Of a stretch of 64,000 nt of DNA, positions 12,801-27,800 are shown one piece after another; position 1 is the first letter of the stretch, and each line of letters opens with the position of its first letter. The position numbers and the translations under genes were made by a program. Below the pieces are notes generated by a model. It saw only the letters and a program-made list of their open reading frames with translations. It did not search any database and was not told where the DNA came from. The stretch is from Patiria miniata (lineage: Eukaryota; Echinodermata; Asteroidea; Valvatida; Asterinidae), in the NCBI RefSeq assembly GCF_015706575.1, contig NW_024037051.1:1736001-1800000 (forward strand), read 5' to 3'.

Positions 12801-15800
12801 CTGGGGAAGTTGCTCAAAATCCTGCAGCTAATATCCGAAACAATAGGTCTAATGCGGATAAACTTGTTGCAACACTTAACCTAGATATTTAATGAGATGA
12901 CCATAGTGTTTTTATCATTCAAATATTCCCTGTGTGCTAGAGACACTCACCAGCCCTTGGTTGTTGTCCCGAAACCTCCTGAAGAACTTATTCTCCGGGG
13001 AAAAGAGCGCCGTACAGACCAACTCCGTCCACTCTCTGCCCAGACCACCCCAATCTTGACCTGAACAAAGTCAAAACGTTCCTCGGTTTTTATTAATCAC
13101 TTAGGCACATGAACAGATGACTGGACCGATGAACCAACCCTTCCAACTCTCAAAAAGTTAAATCACTCAGATTTGTAATTTTTACCATTGTTTCAACTAT
13201 AGACATGAAGGCAAGAATATTAATCCCCAACAGATGGAAATGTGTATTTTGGGCTGAAAATTAGTATTGCTAGTACATCCTCTTCCTCTTCTTACAAAAG
13301 ATAGAAAACATATTACAGAATATAGCAAAATGAGGCGACGCCTCGACTGCTGTTGCTGGGAGGTGGCTTCTCCCCCTGTCGCCCCCGCTTCGCGGGTGAG
13401 TCGCCCGCTTCGTGGGCGATTAGCAGCTTCGCGGGACGTAGCGAACAACTTGTGAACACACACATAATACACCCTTTGCGCTTTATAGTAATGCGCCAAT
13501 ACACAATATAGGTTAGAAATGTATTAACCCTAATCCTCCAGGGTATGTTTGCTAGAACCCTGCCAAACGTAGCAACATGCAATACTTGACTAAGTGACAA
13601 GCCTGCCAAATGTAGCAAGATCCATCAGGGGAAAAGTCTCAAGGCCACACTGCCTCAGAGTCTGTGGTCACTGCAGGCAGCAGGATACAATTGTTGCATT
13701 GTTCAATGGGATTAGCTCTCATTGTTTCAGAGCTGGCCATTCATGCACTGGTGTTGGTAGCTGAATGCATCAAAGTGCACCAGTTCTTTTCCACCTGATG
13801 CACTGTGTTGCATCTGGCAGGGTTAGTTAATGAATATAGAAAAATAAAATAAAGAATTTGTGTGCGTGTATCATGTTAGAAAAACCAGCCAAGGGTACTT
13901 AGGCCATCAGCCTCAGTCCAAAATTTTGGCCACCAGTATCAAATGAGGGGAATAATCGTCATAGCAATTTTTGGCAAGGTAGACACCTCCAGAGTTGGGA
14001 AATATGTGATCGCATAGCAGCGGTGGCAGCTTTTTGGGTGTTAATTATCACCTTTTTTTCAAAATGTCCATCAAAATGCTTGTTACCACTCTAGGGGCAG
14101 TATACCTTACGCATGCGCACTATAATCATTTATGCCCTGATTTGATACTGACCAAATCCCAGGCTGATGGCCTAACTAGTGGACAACTTCCTTTGAGCAC
14201 GACTTACGTTATGCCGACTCGCAATCCTACTGAAAAGAACAGACAACAGACAAAATTATGTTGTTTTTTTAATTTCCTCTTCTTACCCTCTTCTCCTAAG
14301 AAGTTGATCTCAAATTTCTTGCACCAATCGGATGTTGAATATGGCTTCGTTGCTTTCATAGACTGAGGATGACAAAATGAAAAGTACACTCTTAGTGATC
14401 TTACTTCAATCAAAGTACCCATACTCACATTTCTTTTTCGATTGTTGGCTTCTTCTCGATGGAGTGTGTACACCAGAAAGTTCTATTAATTTTGCATTAA
14501 ATTAATTTAATTAAAAATATCTGTACATGTTTATACATGTAACACTGCCTTTGAAATCTCGAGGGGTTTCTGTGTCCTCGTGCAAAGTGCAATGTACTTT
14601 GGGACAAAACCACAAAGAGGATTTTGGAGGGTTGAGATGGGTTTGGGTTAAGCATGCTGACAGTCAGTCATTGTGTTCTTGATATCAGAAGGTGGAGGTG
14701 GGGGGGGGGGGGGGGGGGGGGGAGAGGAGACAGAATCCCCTTCCCGTGGTTGTCAGAATCCCCCTGGTTTCAGAATCCACCTACCCTGATTGACAGATGG
14801 CCCCCAAAAACAACGTTCTCTTGGTGTTACATTAACACTTACGCTCTCAAGGAGACTGTGCCTGTCAATGTTCAAGTTGAGGACTGAATGATACTTCCGC
14901 GGTCTAAGATTGACCACCTCCCGATGGAAACATCTCTGCTTGTCCTGAAATGTCTCTGACCCTCCTTATTATTGATAAAAATGTAAAACAAAATTACAAG
15001 TCAGCATTGTGGAGCGCTGTGGTCCAATGGTGTTCTCACTCACTTGCCGCAGTACGTGGGTTCGAACCCGGACGGGGAGCATGGTGCTTGTGTTCTTGGG
15101 CAAGACACTTTACTACAATCGCCTCTCTCCACCCAGGAGTATAAATGGGTACCTGTGAAGGTAGAGACCAGATTGCGCTGATCTTGAGCTGCTGCAGAAA
15201 CTGGTCTCATGGCCTGATGAACAGGGGTAATAATTGTACCTTTATACCTTGGTATAAAGCGCTATATAGGCACTATATTTTATTATTATGACTACAAAAA
15301 CTATGACATACGATTCAGTCATGGTTAGAAATGCTGACACGTAGTCACCAAAATAATTTTGAACAACTACCCAACTATAGTTCATCAGATGACAAAAGGT
15401 TAAGGAATAATGCTTTCCCTATTTTGATGCCGCCGAGTACTTTTTCATTATTTTTCTGAAATCATGAAGTTAATTTTTTTTCTAGAGCAGGTAATGTTAC
15501 AAATACATGTGTCATGTTTCACTCTGATTTATCGTAAATATTTTGGCACATTTGCAATTGGCAATGCTTTTGGAATTTCGATATGTACATGTACCGGTAC
15601 ATGTATACGATGCTCATGAATTTTATGTCGGTGACAAAACCTATTTATTAGCAAATAACATTATTTAAGTTTGCCTAAACCTTATTGTCATGTCTTATTG
15701 AAGTGGCTCTTTTACAGTTGACTGGCTTACCGATATTTGTGAGCAGGAATTTGGTGAAGGTAGCGGCCATGATGTCCCTGTGCTTGGACGCGAGCTGCAT

Positions 15801-18800
15801 GGGCGGTTGACAGCCGTCCTCAATGCTAAATGCAGGCACGTCTTGCTCTGAGTGGTCCGCGGTAAAATTGAACTGCAAATGAAATTGTGAGCCTTTACTG
15901 CATGCTTGAATCGCAACTGTATGGGCTCCGTACACATGGACCCCCTTAACGGCAAGAAAGGAGGAGTCGGGGGAGACCACTTGGAGAGACTTCGAAGGCA
16001 TTGCTGACGAGGCCTGATGCTCACACAAAGACACTATGGCTTTGTGAATATTCAGAATAAAATTGGTCATGCGTATTTTACATTATAGGCGCGCGAACCA
16101 GTATGTGCACGTGGTGTGTCCCATCCACTGTGCTCTTAAATGTGGTCAACAAGCACCCTCTATAGTCTGTGCACAGAGCCCATTAGGCCATTTTTTTCAA
16201 ACACATTTTATTCAGATCATCCCAAGCTATTGCCTTCTGTTCTAGCAACTTGTATATCACAGGGATGTATTGCAAGCTTTTCATTTTTGACTTCACATTG
16301 ATGAAGATGGTAAAACTGTCAAAACAAATTTAGAAGCACAATCTATTTTGAGCCTTTAAATGCAGACTGTCAAATTCTTTCACAAAAATAGAATGTACTC
16401 ACAGTAAAAAAATACGACACAGCACACCTTTTGTATTTTTCAGCAAAATGTTCTGGAGCTTAGGAATTGGGTGTAGTTAATTTGAAGACAATATCAAGGT
16501 TTCATGTTAGGGGAGTTTAGTTATAATTATTATTTCATGCAGATGTGTGCTAGTCCATTATTACATGGAGTATATTAATGGGAGATTCTTTAAGAAGTGT
16601 GGAAGGGCTGTGCCGAGTATACCAAATATTCGAATATTCAATCATCAACCGAAGAGCATTTTATAAAATCAAATATTCGAAAAATGTGAGCGGTCTTCAG
16701 GAGATGTGTGGTTTCATTGTTTGTCAGATGCCACACTTTTGTTGAAAGGGTATGATGTGAGAGCTCCCACAAGTAATATTAGCTCAAATTTCCTTTTTAA
16801 AATCGGTCAAATATCTGCCATTCCACTACCTGTTCTTTATGATGTCTTAATTAGCTCTTTGTCCATTTTTGACAAGCGCAGGCGCACACAAATCCCGTTT
16901 GGCGGCCAGTTTAGGCTGATGCATGTTTAACTTGATAAGTTCAATTCAAAATTGAATATTCAAACAATAGATTATTCAAAACTGTTTTGCCCTAAAGTTA
17001 ATAATGGACTAGCACACATCTATTTCGTGAAAGTCTTGTGGAGACGTATTCATCTATAGAAATTGTCCTGTGGAGACGTATACAATCTTTTGTTCCCTGT
17101 TGTACACACGTCTCCAGAGGGCACGGTGTATCAGATCACGCATACAGACATACACACAGAAGGAATACGCTATCGCAATATCCCCCTCCCGGCTTACAGT
17201 CAGGGGGATGAAAAAGGGACCAAAATACCCCTGGAAATGGCAAACTGAAAATTGATAATCAGGTTAAATAGGACGCAGAGGTGCTTTTTCAAGGATTGCA
17301 TTAAATAAATTACATTGCATAGGCTCTTTAACCTTTCATGTTTCATCATGTTCATAGAGGATTTTGAAGGATATGGAACGCAGAACATGGGGCCTAACAA
17401 TTCAATTCTTGATTACATCACAAAATTTGTCTAACTCACTTTAGTAGCTGGACAGACCCTGAACGTCTGCAGCCTCTTGGGAATAATGCGGAGGTAGAAC
17501 TCTTTGACAGTCAGCTGTTTCGGTGAGATGTAACAATAAACCTTCTTTGGTCGTCGTTGTTTGGAGTGGTTGTGGGACAGAAGCGTTGCCTCGTAGCCTT
17601 CCGTGCTCTTCTTGTCCAGATTTTTCTTGACTTTTTCAAAGTCATTTTCTGTTGCGACAAAAGGATTTACATATGGTTGATTTTGGGGAGTGGTGCAAAT
17701 GTAGAAAGATGCACTGTGAGTCCAAAGTTAGAGTTAACTACATAATGGTATCAAGTGTTCTTACCCAAAACTGGGTTTGAAAAAAAAAAAATTTGACACT
17801 CAAATCAGGGAGTCCAGAAGATGGTAACTAAGCCTTTTACATGAATGAATGAAGAAGACTTGTAACGCATCGGTATCCACCATCGGTATCCACCACAGAT
17901 GGGCGCTGATGGCGCTTTCCATAAAATGTCCAACCCTGACCAGCAATTATGCAGCGCATTATAAAGTCAGAAATAAGTTCACAATTATGTTGACATTGCC
18001 TTTGAGAACAAATAGGTCTTCTGAGCCTGCATCTGCAAGCTACTGTGCAAACTCAATCTAGTGGATATCCAGCACAGGGTGCTGACTCAGAGCAAGGCAA
18101 CAAGCATTTTAAAACAAACAAGAGAACAACAAAAAATCCAAATCCAAAAACCAAAAAAATCCCAAAAGACCCAAAAATCCGTAATCCAAGTATTTAAAAA
18201 AAGGCCTACAATAAATTCAAGTGAAATGCACTCACCAGATAGCACAAGAATATTAAACTCTCCGTTGCTTAACTTTTCCGTTCTATATGTAGCCAAGGCC
18301 TTGTAGCAGCCAGTGGATTCCATCCGTACACGGAGAGCCAGCTGCCTACTGTCTTGGCTTGGCTTGACCTCATAATGTGGCCTGACACTGTCAAACCTAT
18401 CACTGCCAATCTGCGTTTAGTAAAATCAATAAAAAAAATTACTCAAGGTAGGTTCACCATTTTGTCGCAAATGGTATCGGCACAGGTGTTGCCAAACCAA
18501 GGTGTACATTATGACAAAAGAAAACCCCAAGATGTTTTAAAGGTGGATGGAACTGAACACCTTTAGTGCGAAAGTCTGCTCGGGCGTTGCGCACTCACTG
18601 ACCATTTCCCATTTTCGTCCTAACAACTTTCGTAATGTCAGTTCATTCTATCGTTGTGCATGTGGCTGTTGAAATTGATTTTGTCTGAGCAATTTCATTC
18701 TGTTAGTGGTGGCCTATTTTGCCCAAGGAGCAAAATCTGGCCGACCAAAAAAAAGATGATTTTTCCGACAGAAAAATGTCAAATGGAGTTGGGGGGAGGA

Positions 18801-21800
18801 GGGGGCTGGGTCACATTCCTCTCCCCAAATCCCCTCCAGCAATGCCCATGTTTATCTCCAGTGTTGTAGTCGAGTCCTTCACAAGTCTTCACAAGTCCTC
18901 ACAAGTCTTTACAAGTCTTTACAAGTCCATCACAAGTCTTCACAAGTCCATCACAAGTCCTTACAAGTCCCCACAAGTCAATCACAAGTCCATCACAAGT
19001 CTTCACAAGTCTTCACAAGTCAATCACAAGTCAATCACAAGTCAATCACAAGTCCCCACAAGTCAATCACAAGTCCATCACAAGTCTTCACAAGTCTTCA
19101 CAAGTCCCCACAAGTCAATCACAAGTCCATCACAAGTCCATCACAAGTCAATCACAAGTCCATCACAAGTCTTCACAAGTCTTCACAAGTCAATCACAAG
19201 TCAATCACAAGTCCGCACAAGTCCTCACAAGTCTCCACAAGTTCTCACAAGTCAATCACACATTACGCACAAGTCCCCCCGTCTCAGGTCAAGTTGTAAG
19301 CTATTCAAATGAACAACAACAAAGGCATTCATCTGATACCAGTTCTATGTACATGTACTTCTTACTGGACTTGTGAAGCGACTAGTGATTTACCCGTGAC
19401 CTGACTTGTGATGGACTCAACTTCAACACTCATCACATACCTCTGTGACCTGTAGGCAGTAGTCATCATTATAGGTCCTGTTGCCCCTGTCTGCATCCAG
19501 ATGAGTGAAGCAGGGATTCCCAAACCTGTCCCGAGGCTCAATTAACAGCGGACACATCTTACCCCTAGTCACCACCATGGTGGAACTGTGCCGCACAAAG
19601 GCTGATTTTGAGGGATCCACTGGACCTGTGGGTAATACACAACGAGACAACGGAGGATTTCAATAAATAACACAGGCTAATAAATTGGGAATCTGTGACG
19701 GTACAACGCCGCAAGTTCACTGCACACCTGATACGCCTATCGAACCAGCGCCACACCAAACAGCTATATTCAAGGCCAATTCCTACAAACAGCCTGGAAA
19801 CCGCATTGGAACGCTTCTAGAGTAAGCTGTGGCATCATCATCCGACCTCAACCGAGACGAGTTTATAAAGGCGGCGGGGAAACATGAATTTTGAGAATTT
19901 TTGTGGCTCAGAAGCAAGCCTCCCTTCAATAACTACACAGCCTGTGGTTGGAGCAAAACAAATTAATTGATTGATTGATTGATGTAAGTTTGCCGGTTCA
20001 CCTTGGACAATGAAGAGAGCCAGTAGTGAGAACAACAGCTCTCTTCAGAGCCAACACTTTGTCACAAATAAAAAAGAAGGGGAAAAAAAGAAAGAGATTT
20101 GTCCATGCTGTTCCCGTAAACCTACAGACCAATCCAAAATGCAAAGCTTCAAACAACACTCAGGCTAATGAACTCATAAGAGCATTGAAATCCAACTATG
20201 TAATAACATGGCAGCAAACCCAGTGGAGGAATTCGATGGATCCAGGCAGGGACCGCCAGCAACAAACAGGGATGATTTTGAAGGATTTGGGTGCTTAAAG
20301 AGATTTTACCTTCGTGCCATTGGAGGATATTGAAGGAGTCAGGCTAGTTCTGGGCAAAAGAGTTTAGGGAGTTAGGGTTATTGAAAGAATTCTGTGGGAG
20401 GGATTGACCACAGATTTGTATCAACGATTGATAATTAATGAAGATAATGCACGATGTGTGACAAAACAAATAAAACATGGTTTCTTTTTGGAAAGTATTG
20501 ACTGAATATCTCAGTATTGGCTGATGTTACTTCTTGCTGATATGCAAACCAAATCAGCCAAAACTTTAGGACCAGTAATTTCAGATCACTTCCCCCTCAA
20601 ACCATATCGTATTTATTTTCTTCAAAATGAACCACAAAACCGACCGAGCAAAGACACTGACAAAATGAGGAACTGCCAACATAGAGCTGGATAGCTCAGT
20701 TGGTAGAGCACCGGAACGGCAATCAAGATGTCGCAGGTTCAAACTCCACTCCAGTCAATTTCATTGTTCAAAAATCATATTGTATTCAAACGATAACTAT
20801 CTCTTACCTGGCAAGAAATTCATTCTGTAGGGGCTTCCCCTGATGTTCATCTGACCCAGGCGGACGGTGATTGTGTACAACCCCGCCCGACGGACTGTGA
20901 ATGAAGCTTTGACTTCGTTCATGGTGCCGTACTCTAACGAGCAGGCGACGCGTTGCTGGCTTGCCGTGATCTCCACGATGACGGGAAGGCTGTTGTCTCG
21001 GTTGATGATGTAGGGCCTCCGATTCCGTTGGAAAAACTGCCAGAAAAGGGATTTTCAACAAAATACGAGTAAACAAGAATTTGAGAAGTGAGAATATCAA
21101 GCAAGATATTAAGACCTTTCATAGGTGGTTACAGGGTACCAAGGTCCAAGGTCCATACAAAATTTGCCCTACACCAAAAGAGTTGCAGTTTCATGCAGCA
21201 CTGTGTTCTCAAAATCTTTAGCAAGCCTGGGGGGGGGGGGGGAGAACTTAAGGCCACCCTCAGGTTGACCTTGCGACGACACAGAACAGTGATCAAGTGA
21301 CCAAAGACTTTTCAGGATCAAGCTGCACCTGAAGTATGACTGTTGGGAACGTATCAGTTGCTGATTTTGTGCGACCTGAGTGTAACGGTGACAATATTAA
21401 GACAATTGGCATCAGTTGGCATTACAAAACAATGAACAGTCTTAAAAGAGTAGAACATTTCAACTCTTGCGCCTTGACGGAATGTGTTCCGACAGGTGGG
21501 AATCAATTGCAGTCGCCCTGTGTGAAGTTATGACGTCGTGTTCACATCCGGATCAACTTATTTCACTGTGTAACCAATCAGCGTATGGCACAAATAACCG
21601 AATGAACAGACGTGTCCGTGGCAGACCGTTTGATTGTTATCAACACGCGCAACGCTATTTTGAAGATGTCACATAATCACGTCTATGCCGAGGAATCGTG
21701 ATCGCGTCCTGGGTGACGTGAGCATGGTTGCGATTATTTTGTGTCGAGATGCAGCTTGTTCCATAAGAATCACACGATTTCTCAGTTTTGTGACCTTAGC

Positions 21801-24800
21801 GTAACATTTCTGCTTGATGCCGACGGCTCCGTCGTGGCGCAAGGAAATCGCAGGTCGACCTGAGGCCTCCTTGAGATTGTCTGGAGTTTGCTAGGTGAGC
21901 CTTATACCAAATTCCTGCCATTGAAATTCATAAGTCCCCATGCAAAATGCCATCATCCACTGAATTAGTAAAAGTGCACTTTAAAAGAAACAGTACTGAA
22001 ACAGAAGATGGTGCAGAGCGATCACTCATCACAGCTCCACTGTGTTGAACAATCTACATGTGTGCATTGACTTTTTTAATCTGATTGTGTAGAAACTCTA
22101 GCGTCTTTGCATGGGTGCTGAATGCACAATGGCAAATGGCGATCAAGTGTTTGTCAATCAGGAATCTCTGTACTTGTGTATACATGTAGTCCTTATGGTC
22201 TTGGTGCACGAGAACCCCCTCACATGGTTTCAAAGCAAGAGTTAGGTAGGACTCGGATGCGTTACTACTGTACGTCTGACACCACACAAAGAAGAAGCAG
22301 GTTAGTGCACATTTAGAAACAAGTAATTGTACATACTCTGCTCTTCGTGTGGAATCACTGCCTGCATACAGATTGTTCTCCCCACAGAGCTCTCACGTGG
22401 CTACGGCTGGAAATTACACACACGCCTATGGTAGCGGCTACAGCCACTTCCCATGGACCTGTGAGTTATTTCTAGCCGTAGCCAAGTAATTGAAATTACA
22501 CAGGCGCCTATGGTAGCGGCTACAGCCACTCCCCATAGACCTGTGTGTTATTTCTAGCCGTAGCCAAGTAACTGAAATTACACATGTGCCTATGGTAGCG
22601 GCTGCAGCCACTTCCCATAGACCTGTGTGTTATTCCCAGCCGTAGCCAAGTAATAGAAATTACACATACGCCTATGGTAGCGGCTACAACCACTTCCCAT
22701 AGACCTGTGTGTTATTCCCAGCCGTAGCCAAGTAATTGAAATTACACACGCGCCTATGGTAGCGGCTACAGCCACTTCCCATTGACCTGTGTGTTATTTC
22801 TAGCCGTAGCCAAGTAATTGAAATTACACATGTGCCTATGGTAGCGGCTGCAACCACTTCCCATAGACCTGTGTGTTATTCCCAGCCGTAGCCAAGTAAT
22901 AGAAATTACACACACGCCTATGGTAGCGGCTACAACCACTTCCCATAGACCTGTGTGTTATTCCCAGCCGTAGCCAAGTAATTGAAATTACACACGCGCC
23001 TATGGTAGCGGCTACAGCCACTTCCCATTGACCTGTGTGTTATTTCTAGCCGTAGCCAAGTAACTGAAATTACACACGCGCCTATGGTAGCCGCTCCAGC
23101 CACTTCCCATTGACCTGTGTGTTATTTCTAGCCGTAGCCAAGTAATAGAAATTACACACACGCCTATGGTAGCGGCTGCAGCCACTTCCCACAGACCTGT
23201 GTGTTATTCCCAGCCGTAGCCAAGTAATAGAAATTACACACGCGCCTATGGTAGCGGCTACAGCCACTTCCCATAGACCTGTGTGTTATTCCCAGCCGTA
23301 GCCAAGTAATTGAAATTACACACGCGCCTATGGTAGCGGCTACAGCCACTTCCCATAGACCTGTGTGTTATTCCCAGCCGTAGCCAAGTGAAATTACACA
23401 CGCGCCTATGGTAGTGGCTACAGCCACTTCCCATAGACACGTGTGTTAATCCCAGCCATAGCCAAGTAATTCAGACGCGGCCTTACCTTGATCATAAAGC
23501 TCATCGTTTCGCCAACCACGGCCGGCTCCACCCAGCCCCACTCCACTTTACAGCAGTTGACGTCCAGCAGACTGCCTGTGATGTAGTTGAGGATGGACGA
23601 CGGCCTTTCCCGCCCCTGCTGTTGGGGGATTCCCCGGGCTAGCTGGTAGTTACCCCAGACCCAGAAGCTGAGGAGACCCAGGGGCATGGTCAGGATGAGC
23701 AGACGATCTGATCAGAGGAGTTAATAACATACTCAGTTGAAAGAGCAGTGCAAACAGTGAAAAGAGGACTGAAGAAAACAAGTGGTTGCTCACTTGAAAT
23801 TAGACTCAAAAAACTCTTGATAACATATAGTATTACTCCCCAGAGTACAACAGGGAAATCCCCTAGTGAGTTGTTGTTTAGAAGAAAGATTCGTAGTAGA
23901 CTTGATCAGTTGTGTTGTGTATGGACTTGAATTAATGGCACAATTGCAGAATACCCCGCCACTCACCTATCCCACCTCGTATCCGGATACGCGGATACGG
24001 AGTCACGCTTGGATGCTCAACCAAAACCACACTCGTGTGCCACCCCGTATCCCCGTATCCGCGTATCCACTTCCCGGCACCTACTTTGGACTTAAGACGT
24101 TTTCCCCCAAAACCACACGCGTGCGCCACCCCGTATCCGCGTATCCACTTCCCGGCACCTACTTTGGACTTAGACGTTTTTCCCCTGCTCCCCATTCAAA
24201 TCACGTTGTCTCTGCCTTCGTTATTTTCCAACATGGATATATGGATGCTTCGTTCTCAAAAATAATACAGGGAAATAGCGCCCTCTTTAGACCCTCCAGA
24301 GCTCAAATCCACCCCGTAAATTGTATCCGCGTATCCACTTCCCGACATCTACATGTACTTTGGACATTTCTGCAACATTTTCCGACTGCGTAGCCATTTA
24401 TTTTTAGGGGGTAATTTTCGCGTGGCAGGGTATTCTGCAATTACTCCGAATTAACACTAGTAGACTATTAATGAACTTCTAGTCTATGCACATGCATGCG
24501 CGCATAGATCTGTATGGAAAGTTCTAGCCCCATAAATGTGGCCTATTTACTGGACTGCCTCCGTAAACATAGGCCACACATCCACATGTACAAAAACGTG
24601 TCGCACTTTGCCAAATTTTGATTTTCGCATTTAGGATTAGTTTGTAGGTTTTTTTTGCTTTAGAAGCATACTCACCCTCTTTATAGGCTAATCAGAAAGT
24701 GCTGCCTTTTTCAGATGTACATTTTTCGTGAAATTTCCAGATTCATTTTTACACGTTTGCGTATCAAAATTTCAACATGAAATTTCACAAAAATTAGACA

Positions 24801-27800
24801 TCTGAAAAAGACAGCACTTTCTGACTAGCCTATAATTTTAGAGGTTGAGTATGCTTCTAAAGCAAAAAAATCCTACAAACTAAGCCTAAATGTGAAATTC
24901 AAAATTTGGCAAAGTGCGACATGTTTTTGTACATGTGGATGTGTGGCCTATGTTTATGGAGGCAGTCCAGTAAATAGGCCACATTTATGGGGCTAGGAAA
25001 GTTCCAGTACTTTCCCTCTCTTGTTCAAGTGATAGTTTCGAGTGACATGTTTGGCCACTTTCGGCCCTTTCCCTAGCTGGAGTTACCCAGCCCTGAGTTT
25101 TATCATTGGGTTGTCTATTAGGGCTGGAGCGAATTTTTCTCGTAACTTGTAGTATAGGCAAACATTTTTGGAAAATGTTCAATTTTGTCCCCGTTACACA
25201 CTAATTGCAACTGCAACTCACCCCAAACTTGCCTGGAATAACCATTACACAGGTCCTTGAAGTAAAAAACGATCCACGATGAAGATTCAGCCTACAATTG
25301 CAGTGAAAACAGGAGGAATAACCGCTAACTTGACAACCTTGCTGGATTGGCCAGGACCGCAATTGGTTTGTGCACAAAAAAAATTGTGTACAATGAATGG
25401 CGGTCGATTAACAGGCACAGAGAGCGATCGCTGTCAACTACTCGGTTTTGCCGGCTGCGCTGGCTGTTGGCGCATGACGTCACGCGGAAGCGTAACACCC
25501 GATGACTGTTTCATGCACTATTGGTTGCGGTTCCAGTACCAAAGCTGTGATGCGAGTGGTAAACCTTATATTAGTGCATGAAACAGTCATCGGGTGTTAC
25601 GCTTCCGCGTGACGTCATGCGCCAACAGCCGGCGCAGCCGGCAAAAATGAGTAGTTGACAGCGATCACTCTCTGTGCCTGTTAATCGACCGCCATTCATT
25701 GTACACAATTTTTTTTGTGCACAAACCAATTGCGGTCCTGGCCAATCCAGCAAGGTTGTCAAGTTAGCGGTTATTCCTCCTGTTTTCACTGCAATTGTAG
25801 GCTGAATCTTCATCGTGGATCGTTTTTTACTTCAAGGACCTGTGTAATGGTTATTCCAGGCAAGTTTGGGGTGAGTTGCAGTTGCAATTAGTGTGTAACG
25901 GGGACAAAATTGAACATTTTCCAAAAATGTTTGCCTATACTACAAGTTACGAGAAAAATTCGCTCCAGCCCTAATACTAACAACCCAATGATAAAACTCA
26001 GGGCTGGGTAACTCCAGCTACCCTTTCCCTAAGTTATCAAAGTCTCCGTGTCAATTATCGAGTTGTAAAGTTACCCCAAGTACACAACATCAGTATTATT
26101 CAGCATTCGGCCTGAACACAAAATTATTTTTTCCCAAAACATCTCCGGATTACATCGTTGTTGAGTGCCCTCTACAATGCTTTTAATTTTATGATACGTA
26201 CTGCGCAGTGTTCTCCAACATGTAGAACAAACCTGGCGCCCCGCCATGCTTTCTGCCATTGTGTCTGCGGCGCCCACCATGTTTAAGAAGTCCCCGCCAA
26301 GCTTTAACATCCTGCTGCCAGGTTTAAATTTTTTGACTCTACAGTGTACATTTACAACTAAAAGAATTTAGAAACAAGAATAACCACTTCATTTTCGAAT
26401 AAAATTGAATGACTTCCCGCTGAACCTATGTTTGCGATGCGCGCAGATCATAACTCAATTCTCTATGAGTCATATGATCGATGCAGTTTAGTCTGGTTCT
26501 GACTATTCCGTTCTCCTCTATCATCATATTATTCGGGGATCGTCTGGTAACAAGATGTACCATTGTCCCATGCAAAATAATGCTACACGACCTACGTACT
26601 GTACATGTACATGTACAGTACGATATACGTACACACGTGCTTGGACTGCAGGCCTGGCGACGTGCGTGTTACTGTTAAATACGTTCGCGGAATTTGCAGC
26701 GGGCATTGGCATCGTTTTTAATAGGCTTTGATTAAAGGATGTTTTAAACCCTAGACTTCGGGGTTAAGGCTAACTTTTGTTGGATGTTGTATTCCATGAA
26801 CTTCAGTTGTAGATAGCCTTATAATATAATAAAATGTTTCGTTTGCTTCCCAGTAAATTGCAGGGCTTGAAACGACGGCCACGACGCGACGGCCAGTGCC
26901 GTCGTTGCCTTCTCACTGGCCGAGGTGCCCCACAAAAAAATCCCCGTCTTCACGGCCAGTTTTGCCTTGCCCCATATTTACCTTGGCCGTCGTGCCCTTT
27001 TTGCAAAAACATCCATCAGCCTATTAAAATCACTACAATCCTTGATTTCAGTTGTTTTTCCACACATTGACAATGTATTTCGATGTCATCCCAGCCCGAT
27101 CGGGGTTGTCTTAAAATCTCGCTTAATGATCACACGCACGGCCGGCCGTGGCCAAACACCAGCGATTCCCCATGCACTGTACGTACGTAAGTACGATGTG
27201 ACAACTTAATCCCCAGTTCCGGAGTGTGCCGATACTTCAAATTAAGTAGCGACAACCCCACCGCAAAAAAAATATATCTGTATTAGTACACACACACACC
27301 AGCAGGAGTACGTACGGCAGATCTTACGTGCAGCCAACCGACTTTCTTTTTCTCAGTGCTTGCACGCGCGGTACTATGGAACGCCAAAGAGGCATTTAAT
27401 GTGATCATCGAATCGGTGATGGACTTTTGCAATCGGTGATGCATATTCACGATCGGTGATGGACTTTCGCGATCGGTGATGGACTTTTACTGGTGATGCA
27501 TATTCACGATCGGTGATGGACTTTCGCGATCGGTGATGGACTTTCGCGATCGGTGATGGACTTTTACTGGTGATGCATATTCACGATCGGTGATGGACTT
27601 TCGCGATCGGTGATGGACTTTTACTGGTGATGCATATTCACGATCGGTGATGGACTTTCGCAATCGGTGATGGACTTTTACTCAACGACTGGTCATCGCA
27701 GCTTTGATCACCGATCGCGAAAGATCATCACCGATCGCGAAAGTCCATCACCGATTAAATGCCACTTTTGGCGAAACAGGAACGCCAAAGAGGCATTTAA

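Noticed and set aside
14371-14473. Apparent AREL1 exon with a good GTGAGT donor
   Set aside because: It breaks phase with both neighbours, and the true missing residues (GSETFQDK ... SLLES) are encoded at 14843-14961.
14700-14722. Long poly-G, and similar poly-C runs (44161-44182, 29171-29205)
   Set aside because: Simple homopolymers, error-prone in sequencing; no function inferred.
22590-23440. Recurring 61-residue open frames
   Set aside because: Period is three 82-bp units, so frames repeat by arithmetic.
25279-25813. Identical 80-residue open frames on both strands
   Set aside because: They arise from the symmetry of the hairpin element; no family resemblance or splice context.
26071-26310. 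79-codon open frame next to hairpin element 2
   Set aside because: Looks protein-like in places but matches nothing I know and has no neighbouring exon support.
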